From: JAJZQZ01 sp963790415
GTDB taxonomy: Bacteria; Actinomycetota; Thermoleophilia; RBG-16-64-13
NCBI GenBank assembly: GCA_963790415.1
Contig: CAWBOK010000009.1
Coordinates: 186,001 to 250,000 of the forward strand
Direction of reading: 5' to 3'
Length of the DNA: 64,000 nucleotides
The notes beneath the pieces are model-generated. The model searched no databases and was not told the origin of the DNA. It worked only from the letters and a program-made list of their open reading frames with translations. A program made the translations under genes and the position numbers. Positions 52,317 to 61,557 of the stretch are shown piece by piece. Each line of letters starts with the position of its first letter. The stretch's first letter is position 1.

Positions 52317-52718
52317 ATGAACGATAGCAGCACCGATGGCACGGACCCGGGAAGCGCACGTTCCGCGGTCTCGGGCGTGATCGACATCATCGAGCGTACC
52401 CTTCTCGTGGGCCTGGGGGCGGCATCCCTCACCATCGATCGCCTGCAGGCCGTCGCCGATGAGTTCGTCAAGCGAGGGCAACTCTCCACAGAGGAGGGCA
52501 GGCAGCTCGTAGAGGACCTGACCACACGAAGCAAGGACGAGGCCAAGTCCGTCTTGCGGACGGCAGAATCCGGTCTTCAGTCCGCGTACCATGAGTTGGG
52601 ACTGTCAACCAAGCGCGAGTTCGAAGACATGGACTTCCGCATGCGGCAGTTGGAGCACCGCATCGCCCTGCTCGAGCACACGGCGGACGGCACCGTCGAA
52701 CCCGACGCCGAGGTGTGA
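52317..52718 (+). CDS. Phasin-like / coiled-coil protein
   Basis: A 133-residue helical protein. The segment VIDIIERTLLVGLGAASLTIDRLQAVADEFVKRGQLS (read in parts), followed by EEGRQLVEDLTTRSKDEAKS and a final coiled coil (MDFRMRQLEHRIALLE), recalls the phasin-superfamily (PhaF/PhaI-type) proteins. Such proteins coat storage granules or membranes. It precedes a UbiB-family kinase by 50 bases, a pairing seen elsewhere. No polyhydroxyalkanoate gene is in the window. Confidence 0.65.
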   Translation: MNDSSTDGTDPGSARSAVSGVIDIIERTLLVGLGAASLTIDRLQAVADEFVKRGQLSTEEGRQLVEDLTTRSKDEAKSVLRTAESGLQSAYHELGLSTKREFEDMDFRMRQLEHRIALLEHTADGTVEPDAEV

Positions 52719-52771
52719 TCATCCCGGTCGAGCTGCCGTGATCGTGGGCGCGCAGGACTCAAGGTGAGAGC

Positions 52772-54454
52772 GTGGTCAGCCCACTAAGGCCTCCGGCCTT
52801 CATCTCGCGTTCGCGCAATCTAAAGCGTATTCGTCAGATCTCTGAAGTCGCGATCCGACACGGCTTCGGCTTTCTCTTCGAACGCTACAACCTCTGGCAT
52901 ATCCTGCACCTGAAGCGGGTCTCAGTGCCGCCGGCGCCTGCTCATCTCGGCCGTCATCTCCGCGAGATGTTCGAGGAGTTGGGGCCCACATTCGTGAAGT
53001 TCGGCCAGCTGCTCAGCACGCGCGCCGACCTGCTGCCGCCGGAGATCATCGCGGAACTGGTCCATCTTCAGGACGACGTGCCGCCGTTCCCGTACGCGCT
53101 GGCGCGGGTGGTGGTGGAAGAAGACTTGGGGCTGACCCTGGAGCGCCTGTTCGAGTCGTTCGAACGGGAGCCGATAGCAGCCGCGTCGATCGGTCAAGTC
53201 CACCGAGCGGTGCTGCCGGGGGGCCGGAGGGTCGTCGTCAAGGTTCAACGGCCGGACGCCGTCCGGGTGGTGGAGAGCGACATAGAGCTGCTTCGCCAGC
53301 TGGCAGGAACACTCAGAGACCACCTAGGGGACCGTCTTTTCGTGGATCCGGTGGACCTGGTCGAGGAGTTCGCGCAGGCGATCAGCCAGGAGCTCGACTA
53401 CGGGCTCGAGGCCCGCAACGCCGAGCGGTTCGCTCGGAACTTCGCCGGTTCGCGCCACGTCGTGATTCCCCGGGTCTTCGATCCCTACTGCAGCCGGCGT
53501 GTGCTCACACTCGAGTACGTGGAGGGTCGCACACTCAATTCCCTCGACCTGGAGAGCCTGAGCCTGAGCGAACGGCGGTCTCTGGCCGAGACGATCGCAG
53601 ACGCGTGGTTCAAGCAGATCCTCGAGGACGGGTTCTTCCATGGCGATCCTCACCCCGCCAACATCCTCTACGTGGGCCCAGGCCGCATCGGCCTTCTTGA
53701 CTTCGGCACGTCCGGGAGTCTGTCCGATGAGGACCTGGAGGAGGGAGTCAGCCTCTTCCTCGACATCCTCGACCAGGACATACCCGGAGTCAAGAGACGG
53801 TTACGTGCTCTGGGTGTGAAATGGTCGCACGAGAAGGACGAGGAGACCACGGCGGCCCTCGAGCAGGTGTTCAGCCGCTACTACGGGACTACCTTTGTCG
53901 ATCTCAACCCCGGCGTAGTGATCGAACAGGTGTTGAGGATCATCTACAACCTACACCTCGAGCTTCCCACGCGGTATCTGGTGCTGGAAAAGTCGCTCCT
54001 GACAGTCCAGGCCGTCGTCAGCCAGATCTATGCGGACTTCAACGTGTTCGAGGCCGCCCGACCGTACGCGCGCAGGCTGCTTCGGGACCGCTTTCTGCCC
54101 CAGAAGATAGCCGGCAAGGCCAGCCGATCGGTGACAAAGTACCAGAGGGTCGTCGCGGAGTACCCCTTCCAACTTGCCGATATCTTGGAAGAAGTGCGCG
54201 ACGGGCAGATCGAGGTCGGAATCAAGGTAATAGGCCTGAATGAACTCATTCACAAGCTGGACATCCTGACCAACAAGATCGTGGTAGCGGTGGTAACCAC
54301 GGCGCTGCTGCTCGCGAGCGCGCTCTTGACGGCGTTCATCAGAGAAGGACCGCGGTTCTTTGGACTCTCGCTATTCGGAGCGCCGGGCTTCCTGATAGCC
54401 ACTACTTTCGGTCTCTGGCTCCTCTGGGCCATCTTCAGATCCGGGCGTCTATAG
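52772..54454 (+). CDS. UbiB/ABC1/AarF family atypical kinase
   Basis: A 560-residue protein. The KxGQ motif (FVKFGQLLSTRADLLPPE) near residue 72 and the Ala-rich loop EPIAAASIGQVHRA near residue 130 are diagnostic; then VVVKVQRP (ATP Lys), QELDYGLEARN, FFHGDPHPANI (catalytic loop) and LLDFGTSG (metal site) follow. Two C-terminal hydrophobic helices anchor it in the membrane. The family is linked to isoprenoid quinone handling. It starts GTG 52772. Confidence 0.9.
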   Translation: MVSPLRPPAFISRSRNLKRIRQISEVAIRHGFGFLFERYNLWHILHLKRVSVPPAPAHLGRHLREMFEELGPTFVKFGQLLSTRADLLPPEIIAELVHLQDDVPPFPYALARVVVEEDLGLTLERLFESFEREPIAAASIGQVHRAVLPGGRRVVVKVQRPDAVRVVESDIELLRQLAGTLRDHLGDRLFVDPVDLVEEFAQAISQELDYGLEARNAERFARNFAGSRHVVIPRVFDPYCSRRVLTLEYVEGRTLNSLDLESLSLSERRSLAETIADAWFKQILEDGFFHGDPHPANILYVGPGRIGLLDFGTSGSLSDEDLEEGVSLFLDILDQDIPGVKRRLRALGVKWSHEKDEETTAALEQVFSRYYGTTFVDLNPGVVIEQVLRIIYNLHLELPTRYLVLEKSLLTVQAVVSQIYADFNVFEAARPYARRLLRDRFLPQKIAGKASRSVTKYQRVVAEYPFQLADILEEVRDGQIEVGIKVIGLNELIHKLDILTNKIVVAVVTTALLLASALLTAFIREGPRFFGLSLFGAPGFLIATTFGLWLLWAIFRSGRL

Positions 54455-54511
54455 ACCACGAGTGCGCCGGGCCGGGAGGGCTGTCCGAAGCCCAGGCTAT
54501 ACTCTAGTCCC

Positions 54512-57016
54512 ATGGATACCTTCACCTGGAAGACCTCACCATTCTCATGGACCCTAGCCGAGGAGTTGGCGCGGGGCCTGGAAGTGCCCATGCTCGCCGG
54601 CATCGTCCTGGCTCGGCGCGGGTTCACGTCGGTGGCCGACGCCCGTGCGTTCGTCGACGTCGACTCCACGGTGCCCGACCCCTTCTTGTTCGGAGATATG
54701 ACCGCTGCTGTCGCCCTGGTCGAGGCGGCCATCGAATCTCGCCGACGCGTCGTGGTGCACGGTGACTACGACGTCGACGGCATCTCCGCCACCGCCCTCC
54801 TGGTACGTGGGTTGCGCGACTTCGGCCTTGAGGCGAGCGGCTATCTGCCCAGCCGGTTCGTGCAGGGATACGGTCTTTCGAGCGCGGCGGTGACGGAGAT
54901 CGCCGGGCAGGGTGACGCGTTGCTGATCACCGTCGATTGTGGGGTCAACTACCCCGAAGAAGTGGCCCTGGCTCGTAGCCTCGGGCTCGATGTCGTCATC
55001 ACCGACCATCACCGGCCCGGCGAGGTGCTGCCGGAGGGACCGCTGATACACTCCACGGTGGGAGACTACCCGCATAGCGATCTCTGTGGAGTGGGTCTGG
55101 CTCTGAAGCTCCTGCACGCCCTGTGGATCGTGAGGAAGGACGGGCCTGCAGATCGCGTGCCCGAAGGCCTGATGGACGATCTCGACTTGGTGGCCCTGGG
55201 AACGATAGCCGACCTCGTCCCTCTGGTGGGCGAGAACAGATACTACGTGCGCGAGGGCCTGATCCGTCTGGGCCAGGGTCGCTCTGTCGGGATCAAGGCT
55301 CTGATGGAAGTGGCATCGGTGCACTCCCCGGTAGATAGTCACGCGGTCGGCTTTCGGCTCGCGCCCCGTTTGAACGCGGCCGGGCGTCTCGCCGACCCGC
55401 AGATCCCACTGCGACTGTTGCTCACCGACGACGCGTCCGAGGCGGCGCGACTGGCGGAGGAGCTCGACGGATTGAACCGGCAACGGCAGGAGGTGGAGGG
55501 ACGCATCCAGCTGGAGGCTGTGGCGCAGGTGGAAGCACTCGACCCGCTGCCGATCGCTCTGGTGTTGTCGGGTGAGGGTTGGCACGAGGGAGTCATCGGC
55601 ATCGTGGCTTCCCGCATCGTAGAGCGCTACCACCGGCCCACCGTCATCCTTGCCGTCAAGGACGACATTGCCAGGGGGTCGGCGAGGAGCGTCCCGGCCT
55701 ACGACCTGATGGACGGCCTGCGGACCTGCGATGATCTACTCACCCAGTATGGGGGGCATCGCCAGGCGGCCGGGATGAGCCTTCGATCTGAGGATATCGC
55801 CGCGTTCCGCGCCCGGCTCGAGACCCACGCTGGGAGCGTCCTTACCGAGGACGACATGCGTCGGCTGTACGCGCCCGACGCGGTGGTGCGGGGCGAGGAC
55901 CTTACCCTCGACACCGTGGACGCGCTGGATGCGCTGGCTCCGTTCGGGATGGGAAACCCGCGCGTGCAGCTGCTCGCCTTGGACACACTCCTCGATGGCG
56001 CTGAGTTGACGCGCACGGGGGACCACGTGCGCTGCACCGTCGTCGTCGATGGGGTCCGCACGCGGGGCATCGGCTTCCGCTTCGCGGACAAGATGCCCGC
56101 GCTGCAGCGAAACGGCTTTCGGGCTCACGCCGGTCTTCGACTGCAGGCGAGCGAGTGGCAGGGCCGGGAGCGCTGCGAGATCCAGTTGCACAGCCTGTAC
56201 GCCACGCCCGACCTGGGCACGACTGCTTTGGGGTGTTCTCCGGACTGCCCGTTCCTTGACCCTATCGATCTTGCCGGATCCTGTCCCGCATGTGCTGAGC
56301 CCTTTGCCACATCAAGGGAAGAGAACCTGCCGCCGGCCAACGATCTGCGCGATCGCGCCGGCCGGGCGTCGGCGCTGGCCCAGATCCTCTCGGCCGGAGA
56401 ACCGACCGTCGTGGTGGGCGCGTCGGCAACGCGGTTGGTGCGGGAACTGGCCGCCCTGCCCCTGGCGCACCTCGGCGTGACCGGCCTCCGCTGTGGCAGT
56501 AGGCTCTGCCGGCGAACCCACATGGCACCTCCCCGCCCGGGCGATGTGGTGGTTCTCGACTGGACGGCGGCCGAGCGCCGCGGCGACCTCTCCGACGGGT
56601 GCACTCACGTGATCGTGGCCGAGCCCCCCTACCTGCCCAGTCATCTCGCCTGGCTACAGATCGCGTCTGGGGGATCTCGCGTCCACCTCGTGTACGGCGC
56701 CGAGCAGCGTGCGGCGGTAGAAAAGACGCTGCTCCATCACGTCCACCCACGGTCCTGCATGGTCGCGCTGTTTCGGACCTGGCGTGATGGTCTTGAAGGA
56801 GTCGCCGCGCAGGTGGAGGCGACCCGACGGGCATGGCGAGACATGGGATACGTACCCTCGGCCGACGACCTCTCTCAGGCGGCGGTTCTGCTTGCGGAAC
56901 TCGGCATCAGCCCGGGCGGAGCGGAAGAGGCTACAATGATGGCCAAGGATAGCGCCGCCTACCGGGCGGCGGAGGGTGTCTACCGGGAGGCGTTCGCGCG
57001 GTGTCAGAGGATGTGA
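54512..57016 (+). CDS. recJ: Single-stranded-DNA-specific exonuclease RecJ
   Basis: An 834-residue RecJ, a 5'-3' exonuclease in recombination and repair. The DHH domain has VVHGDYDVDGISATALL near residue 87, VDCGVNYPEE and ITDHHRPGE (Mn ligands). DHHA1 shows GWHEGVIGIVASRI and GGHRQAAGMSL near residue 415. Past about residue 565 comes an extra domain of some 260 residues with a possible zinc site (CSPDCPF ... CPAC) and a degenerate nucleotide-binding fold. A TATACT box ends eight bases before the ATG, suggesting leaderless translation. Confidence 0.93.
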   Translation: MDTFTWKTSPFSWTLAEELARGLEVPMLAGIVLARRGFTSVADARAFVDVDSTVPDPFLFGDMTAAVALVEAAIESRRRVVVHGDYDVDGISATALLVRGLRDFGLEASGYLPSRFVQGYGLSSAAVTEIAGQGDALLITVDCGVNYPEEVALARSLGLDVVITDHHRPGEVLPEGPLIHSTVGDYPHSDLCGVGLALKLLHALWIVRKDGPADRVPEGLMDDLDLVALGTIADLVPLVGENRYYVREGLIRLGQGRSVGIKALMEVASVHSPVDSHAVGFRLAPRLNAAGRLADPQIPLRLLLTDDASEAARLAEELDGLNRQRQEVEGRIQLEAVAQVEALDPLPIALVLSGEGWHEGVIGIVASRIVERYHRPTVILAVKDDIARGSARSVPAYDLMDGLRTCDDLLTQYGGHRQAAGMSLRSEDIAAFRARLETHAGSVLTEDDMRRLYAPDAVVRGEDLTLDTVDALDALAPFGMGNPRVQLLALDTLLDGAELTRTGDHVRCTVVVDGVRTRGIGFRFADKMPALQRNGFRAHAGLRLQASEWQGRERCEIQLHSLYATPDLGTTALGCSPDCPFLDPIDLAGSCPACAEPFATSREENLPPANDLRDRAGRASALAQILSAGEPTVVVGASATRLVRELAALPLAHLGVTGLRCGSRLCRRTHMAPPRPGDVVVLDWTAAERRGDLSDGCTHVIVAEPPYLPSHLAWLQIASGGSRVHLVYGAEQRAAVEKTLLHHVHPRSCMVALFRTWRDGLEGVAAQVEATRRAWRDMGYVPSADDLSQAAVLLAELGISPGGAEEATMMAKDSAAYRAAEGVYREAFARCQRM

Positions 57017-59280
57017 AGGAAACCACGCGCGTAGCCTCGGACGCGCCGGAACCTGTGCCCACGTCCGTTGTAGAGTCCGTGGGGAACCACACGGTGTCCC
57101 CCGTGTACCAGCACATGCTCGACGACCTCTTCCGGCAGATCGTCCGCTACAACCCGACCTTCAACCGTGATCTCGTGAGCAGGGCCTTCTATGTCGCCCT
57201 CGACATGCACAGCGAGCAGCGCCGAGCGAGCGGAGAGGACTACATCCTGCATCCTCTTGGCACGGCCACCATCTGCGCCGATCTGCGTCTCGACTCGCAC
57301 ACGGTCGCCGCCGCCTTGTTGCACGACGTCGTAGAAGACACCGAACTCTCTGTCGAACGCGTGCGCGCGGAGTTCGGCGATGACATAGCTCTGCTGGTCG
57401 ATGGCGTGACCAAGTTGACGAAGATGTCGTTCAAGAGTTCCGAAGAGGAACAGGCCGAGAACTACCGCAAGATGATCGTGGCGATGGCCAAAGACATCCG
57501 TGTGATCCTGATCAAACTGGCCGACCGCCTACACAACATGCGCACCCTCTGCTATCTGGGCAAGGACAAGCAGATCCAGAAGGCCAAGGAGACCTTGGAG
57601 ATTTACGCTCCCTTGGCCCACCGGCTGGGCATCGAATCGGTGCGCTGGGAGCTCGAAGACCTGGCTTTCAGCACGCTCCATCCGCGGAAATACGCGGAGA
57701 TCCAGTACATGGTCGCCCAACGCCGGGCCGACCGCGAGGACTACATAGAAGAGGCCCGCACATACCTCGTGCGCGAGTTGGAGAAGGTCAAGATCGGCGC
57801 CGAGATCTCGGGCCGAGCAAAGCATTTCTACTCCATCTACGACAAGATGACGCGCAAAGGAAAAGAGTTCAACGAGATCTACGATCTCACGGCGCTGCGA
57901 GTGCTTGTGGCAAGCGTGCGCGACTGTTATGCGGCCGTCGGGGTCATCCACTCGTTGTGGAAACCTCTGCCCGGACGGTTCAAGGACTACATCGCCATGC
58001 CCAAGTTCAACATGTATCAGTCTCTTCACACTACGGTCATCGGGCCGCAGGGCAAACCGCTGGAGATCCAGATCCGCACCACCGAGATGCACGAGACCGC
58101 CGAATACGGCATCGCCGCGCATTGGCTCTACAAGGACAAGGCGCGAGATGCCGCCAAAGGCGACGGAGAGAAGTTGCAGTGGCTGCGGCAGATGATGGAG
58201 TGGCAGTCGGAGACGAAGGACGCCACCGAGTTCATGGAGTCCTTGCGCATCGACCTCTTCCAGGATGAGGCCTACGTCTTCACCCCCAAAGGTGAGGTGA
58301 AGAGCCTGCCGGCCGGCTCAACGCCGGTGGACTTTGCGTACGCCATCCACACCGACGTCGGCCACCGGTGCGTGGGAGCCAAGGTCAACGGTCGCATCGT
58401 GCCCCTGACGTACCGCCTGCAATCGGGCGACATAGTAGAAGTGCTCACCTCCCGTACGGCGCAGGGTCCCTCGCGCGACTGGCTCAACTTCGTGCAGAGT
58501 TCGTCGGCCAAGAACAAGATCAGGCAGTGGTTCAAGCGCGAGAGACGCGAGGACTCCGAGCACATGGGCAAAGATGCCCTGCTGGAGATCTTCCGCAAGC
58601 ACGGGCTGCCCGCTCAGAAGCTCATGGGGTCCGACACGCTAGGCCTGGTCATGAAGGAGATGGGCTTCCAGAAACGGGAGGACTTCTTCGTCAGTATCGG
58701 CGCGGGCAAGACCAGCCCCCAGCAGGTGCTTACCAAGGTGATGCAGCGGGTGAACCAGAACGTCACCGAGGTCAAACAGAGTCTTCCGGCCGCCGCCCCG
58801 CCACGCACGTCACGTCAATCATCTTCCGCCGACCTGGGCATCCGGGTCGAAGGCATCGACGATGTGGCCATCCGCATCCCGGAGTGCTGCCGGCCGGTTC
58901 CCGGCGACGACGTGGTGGGATACATCTCCCTGGGCAAGGGGATTACGATACACCGCCGCGACTGCCCGAACGTCCGTGCCCTCGAGAAGCACCCGGAGCG
59001 GTTCACCTCCGTGTATTGGAGCACCGAGGCGCACGCGCCCTTCCGCGTCGAGATACAGATCGAAGCCTACGACCGCAGTCGCCTGCTCGAGGATATCTCG
59101 CGCACCCTTACGGAAAGCGGCATCAACATCCTTGCCGCGCAGATCCAGACCACTGACGAGAATATGGTGCGCGACCGCTTCGTCTTCGAAGTGCCGGACG
59201 TGGACTATTTGGAGACGATCCTGCAGCGTATTCGCCGCATCGACACCGTCTACGACGCCTACCGGGTGACGCCGAACTAA
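57001..59280 (+). CDS. relA: Bifunctional (p)ppGpp synthetase/hydrolase Rel
   Basis: A 759-residue Rel/SpoT-type enzyme controlling the stringent response. The HD hydrolase domain has AALLHDVVEDTELS near residue 105. The synthetase domain near residue 290 includes EIYDLTALRVLV and the RFKD loop (GRFKDYIAMPKFNMYQSLHT, read in parts), the RxKD type of bifunctional enzymes. A TGS domain starts near residue 425 (DEAYVFTPKGEVKSLPAG), and an ACT domain is at the end. GTG 57001 overlaps recJ by 16 bases. Confidence 0.94.
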   Translation: MSEDVKETTRVASDAPEPVPTSVVESVGNHTVSPVYQHMLDDLFRQIVRYNPTFNRDLVSRAFYVALDMHSEQRRASGEDYILHPLGTATICADLRLDSHTVAAALLHDVVEDTELSVERVRAEFGDDIALLVDGVTKLTKMSFKSSEEEQAENYRKMIVAMAKDIRVILIKLADRLHNMRTLCYLGKDKQIQKAKETLEIYAPLAHRLGIESVRWELEDLAFSTLHPRKYAEIQYMVAQRRADREDYIEEARTYLVRELEKVKIGAEISGRAKHFYSIYDKMTRKGKEFNEIYDLTALRVLVASVRDCYAAVGVIHSLWKPLPGRFKDYIAMPKFNMYQSLHTTVIGPQGKPLEIQIRTTEMHETAEYGIAAHWLYKDKARDAAKGDGEKLQWLRQMMEWQSETKDATEFMESLRIDLFQDEAYVFTPKGEVKSLPAGSTPVDFAYAIHTDVGHRCVGAKVNGRIVPLTYRLQSGDIVEVLTSRTAQGPSRDWLNFVQSSSAKNKIRQWFKRERREDSEHMGKDALLEIFRKHGLPAQKLMGSDTLGLVMKEMGFQKREDFFVSIGAGKTSPQQVLTKVMQRVNQNVTEVKQSLPAAAPPRTSRQSSSADLGIRVEGIDDVAIRIPECCRPVPGDDVVGYISLGKGITIHRRDCPNVRALEKHPERFTSVYWSTEAHAPFRVEIQIEAYDRSRLLEDISRTLTESGINILAAQIQTTDENMVRDRFVFEVPDVDYLETILQRIRRIDTVYDAYRVTPN

Positions 59281-59283
59281 GGG

Positions 59284-59444
59284 AGTTCGCCCCGAAACGA
59301 AGCCTCGGCCGCCGGGGCGCACTGAGCGGCACGATACTTCGTCCTCAGTCGCACCCGTAGCCGCTGGCTACGAGCCCTCCCTGCGTCCTTGCCTCGCGCT
59401 TGCCCATCGCACCCTGTCGGCGAAACGTCATTCCGGAGCGAACT
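59284..59444. repeat. Dispersed hairpin repeat, variant copy 1 of a tandem pair
   Basis: The copy has AGTTCGCCCCG at the left and CGGAGCGAACT at the right, inverted ends unlike those of the other copies, with the family core inside (GCACTGAGCGGC, CGTCCTCAGTCGC, CTGCGTCCTTGCCTCGC) and central hairpin GTAGCC-GCT-GGCTAC. It lies directly after the relA stop. Bases 59293-59425 recur identically 168 bp downstream. Confidence 0.8.
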
Positions 59445-59453
59445 CTGGGGAGC

Positions 59454-59593
59454 CCGCCGCCGAAACGAAGCCTCGGCCGCCGGGGCGCACTGAGCGGCAC
59501 GATACTTCGTCCTCAGTCGCACCCGTAGCCGCTGGCTACGAGCCCTCCCTGCGTCCTTGCCTCGCGCTTGCCCATCGCACCCTGTCGGCGAAA
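59454..59593. repeat. Dispersed hairpin repeat, variant copy 2 of a tandem pair
   Basis: Bases 59461-59593 repeat 59293-59425 exactly as far as I can read (133 bp). The right inverted end is missing; the sequence turns into the promoter region of the next gene (TACAAT at 59604-59609). Confidence 0.8.
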
Positions 59594-59650
59594 GACCCTC
59601 TGGTACAATGTGTAGCCGTCATCGTGGTTTGAGGAGAGGTCGAATCCAGC

Positions 59651-60286
59651 ATGAAGATCCTTTGCATTCCTGTTGGTCCGTTGCAGGCCAACTGCTACGT
59701 GGTAAGCGATGATCAGGGCCGCACCTGCGCCATAGACCCCGGGGGTGAGCCGGAGCGATTGGCCCGTATCGTGCAGGAGCAGAGTCTGGAACTCACGCAC
59801 GTGCTGCTCACGCACGGGCACATCGACCACTTGGGCGGCGCCGGCGCACTCGCGCGGCTCACGGGGGCGCTCATAGGGTGCGCCGCCGAGACCGCTCCGT
59901 TGCTCCGGCGCCCCGACCCGATGATGCCCATTCCCGGGTACGAAGACCTGCCGGGATACGAAGCCGATCTCACCTTGTCCGACGGCGACCTCGTGCAGGT
60001 GGGCACTCTCGGCGTGGAGGTCATAGCGACCCCCGGACACTCCCCGGGCGACCTGACGTTCCACATCGATGGTCACCTCTTCTGCGGCGACCTTCTCTTC
60101 CATGGTTCGGTCGGCCGCACCGATTTCCCCGGCGGAGACTTCGGTGTTCTCTTGAGTTCGATCCAGAAGCTGGTCGACGCGTTCCCCGCATCCACCGTGG
60201 TCCTGCCCGGCCACATGCAGTCCACCACGTTGGGCGCCGAGTTGGCGCACAACCCGTTCCTCACCGGATTGGAGCGACGTGGCTGA
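59651..60286 (+). CDS. Metallo-beta-lactamase-fold hydrolase (glyoxalase II-like)
   Basis: A 211-residue protein. LTHGHIDHLGGAG near residue 56 holds the zinc motif HxHxDH, with TPGHSPGDLTF near residue 126, FCGDLLFHGSVGRTDFPGG near residue 140 (bridging Asp) and LPGHMQSTT near residue 190 (last His). The layout is that of glyoxalase II/YcbL proteins, often encoded next to relA and hisS. It is coupled to hisS by an eight-base overlap. Substrate unproven. Confidence 0.88.
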   Translation: MKILCIPVGPLQANCYVVSDDQGRTCAIDPGGEPERLARIVQEQSLELTHVLLTHGHIDHLGGAGALARLTGALIGCAAETAPLLRRPDPMMPIPGYEDLPGYEADLTLSDGDLVQVGTLGVEVIATPGHSPGDLTFHIDGHLFCGDLLFHGSVGRTDFPGGDFGVLLSSIQKLVDAFPASTVVLPGHMQSTTLGAELAHNPFLTGLERRG

Positions 60287-61557
60287 ACGCATAACCGCGC
60301 CCAAGGGCACCTACGACATCCTCCCCGCCGATCAGCCGGTGCGCCGCTGGGTCATCAGTGTGGCCGAAGACGTGTTCCGGCGCTACGGCTACGGGCGCAT
60401 CGACACGCCCATGTTCGAGGAGACCCGCCTCTTCGCTCGCGGCGTGGGGGAGTCCACCGACATCGTGCGCAAGGAGATGTACACCTTCGAGGATCTCGGC
60501 GGGCGGAGCATGACCCTGCGCCCGGAGGGCACCGCTCCGGCGGCCCGGGCGTACGTAGACCACGGCATGCACACGTGGCCGCAGCCGGTGAAGCTGTGGT
60601 ATCACTGGCCCATGTTCCGCTACGAGAGCCCGCAATCGGGTCGTTTCCGCCAGCATTATCAGCTGGGCATCGAGGCTTTCGGGTCGGAATCCCCGCTGCT
60701 CGACGCCGAGGCGATAGGAGTGCTCGCCACTCTCTACCGCGAGTTGGGACTGGCCGAGATCGATCTGCGCATCAACAGCATGGGCTGTCGCGCCTGCCGG
60801 CCCGACTATGTCGCCGCCCTGCGCGCGTTCCTCGAAGGGCACGCAGACGCCCTCTGTCCCGAGTGCCGGGAGCGCACCCGGTTGAACCCGCTGCGCACGT
60901 TCGACTGCAAGGTCGAGCGGTGCAGGCGCCTGCTGGAGCAGGCCCCCCGGCTCACCGAGTCTCTCTGCCCCGCGTGCGGCGAGCACCACGCCGTCGTGCG
61001 GCGGCAACTCGCGGTGCAGGGCATAGGGTTCCACGAGGATCACAGGCTGGTGCGGGGCATGGACTACTACACGCGCACCACGTTCGAGTTCCAGTCGGCC
61101 GTGCTGGGCGCGCAATCCGGCGTGGGAGGGGGCGGCCGCTACGACGATCTGGTCGAGACCATCGGCGGCCCGCCCACGCCCGGTGTCGGATTCGGCACCG
61201 GAGTCGAGCGGATACTCTTGGCGCTCGAACGCTCCCGCACCGATCTGCCCGCGGCCACCGGACCCGCCGCCTACCTGGTCGCCCTGGGCGACGCGGCGCG
61301 GGAAGCGGTCTTCGCGCTGGCGCATGAACTCCGCAGTCGCGGCATAGCGGCGGAACTCGATTACGCCGGCCGCAGCGCCAAGGGTCAGATGAAGCAGGCG
61401 GCGCGCACGGGGGCACGGCTGGCGGTGATCGTGGGCGACGAGGAGCTTGCGGACGACGCGGTGACCATCAAGACGCTCGCCACCGGCGAAGAGTGGCGCG
61501 GCGCACGTGTACGACGCCATCGCGCGCATCGTCGAAGTCGGAGAGGACGGGCGATGA
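60279..61557 (+). CDS. hisS: Histidyl-tRNA synthetase, one frameshift near the end
   Basis: A class II synthetase of about 426 residues. KGTYDILPADQPVRR is the N-terminus, motif 2 is FRYESPQSGRFRQHYQLG, the histidine A loop is RGMDYYTRTTFEF, and motif 3 is GFGTGVERILLAL. Near 61500 the frame shifts: one missing base would carry the anticodon-binding domain on to AHVYDAIARIVEVGEDGR and TGA at 61555-61557, overlapping the aspS ATG. Without that correction it runs into aspS. Cysteine pairs near residues 170-240 suggest a zinc-binding insertion. Confidence 0.92.

Noticed and set aside
59284..59593. CRISPR array
   Set aside because: Only two repeat units of 133 bp with a 35-bp gap, the core is found elsewhere as a dispersed repeat, and no cas genes are present.
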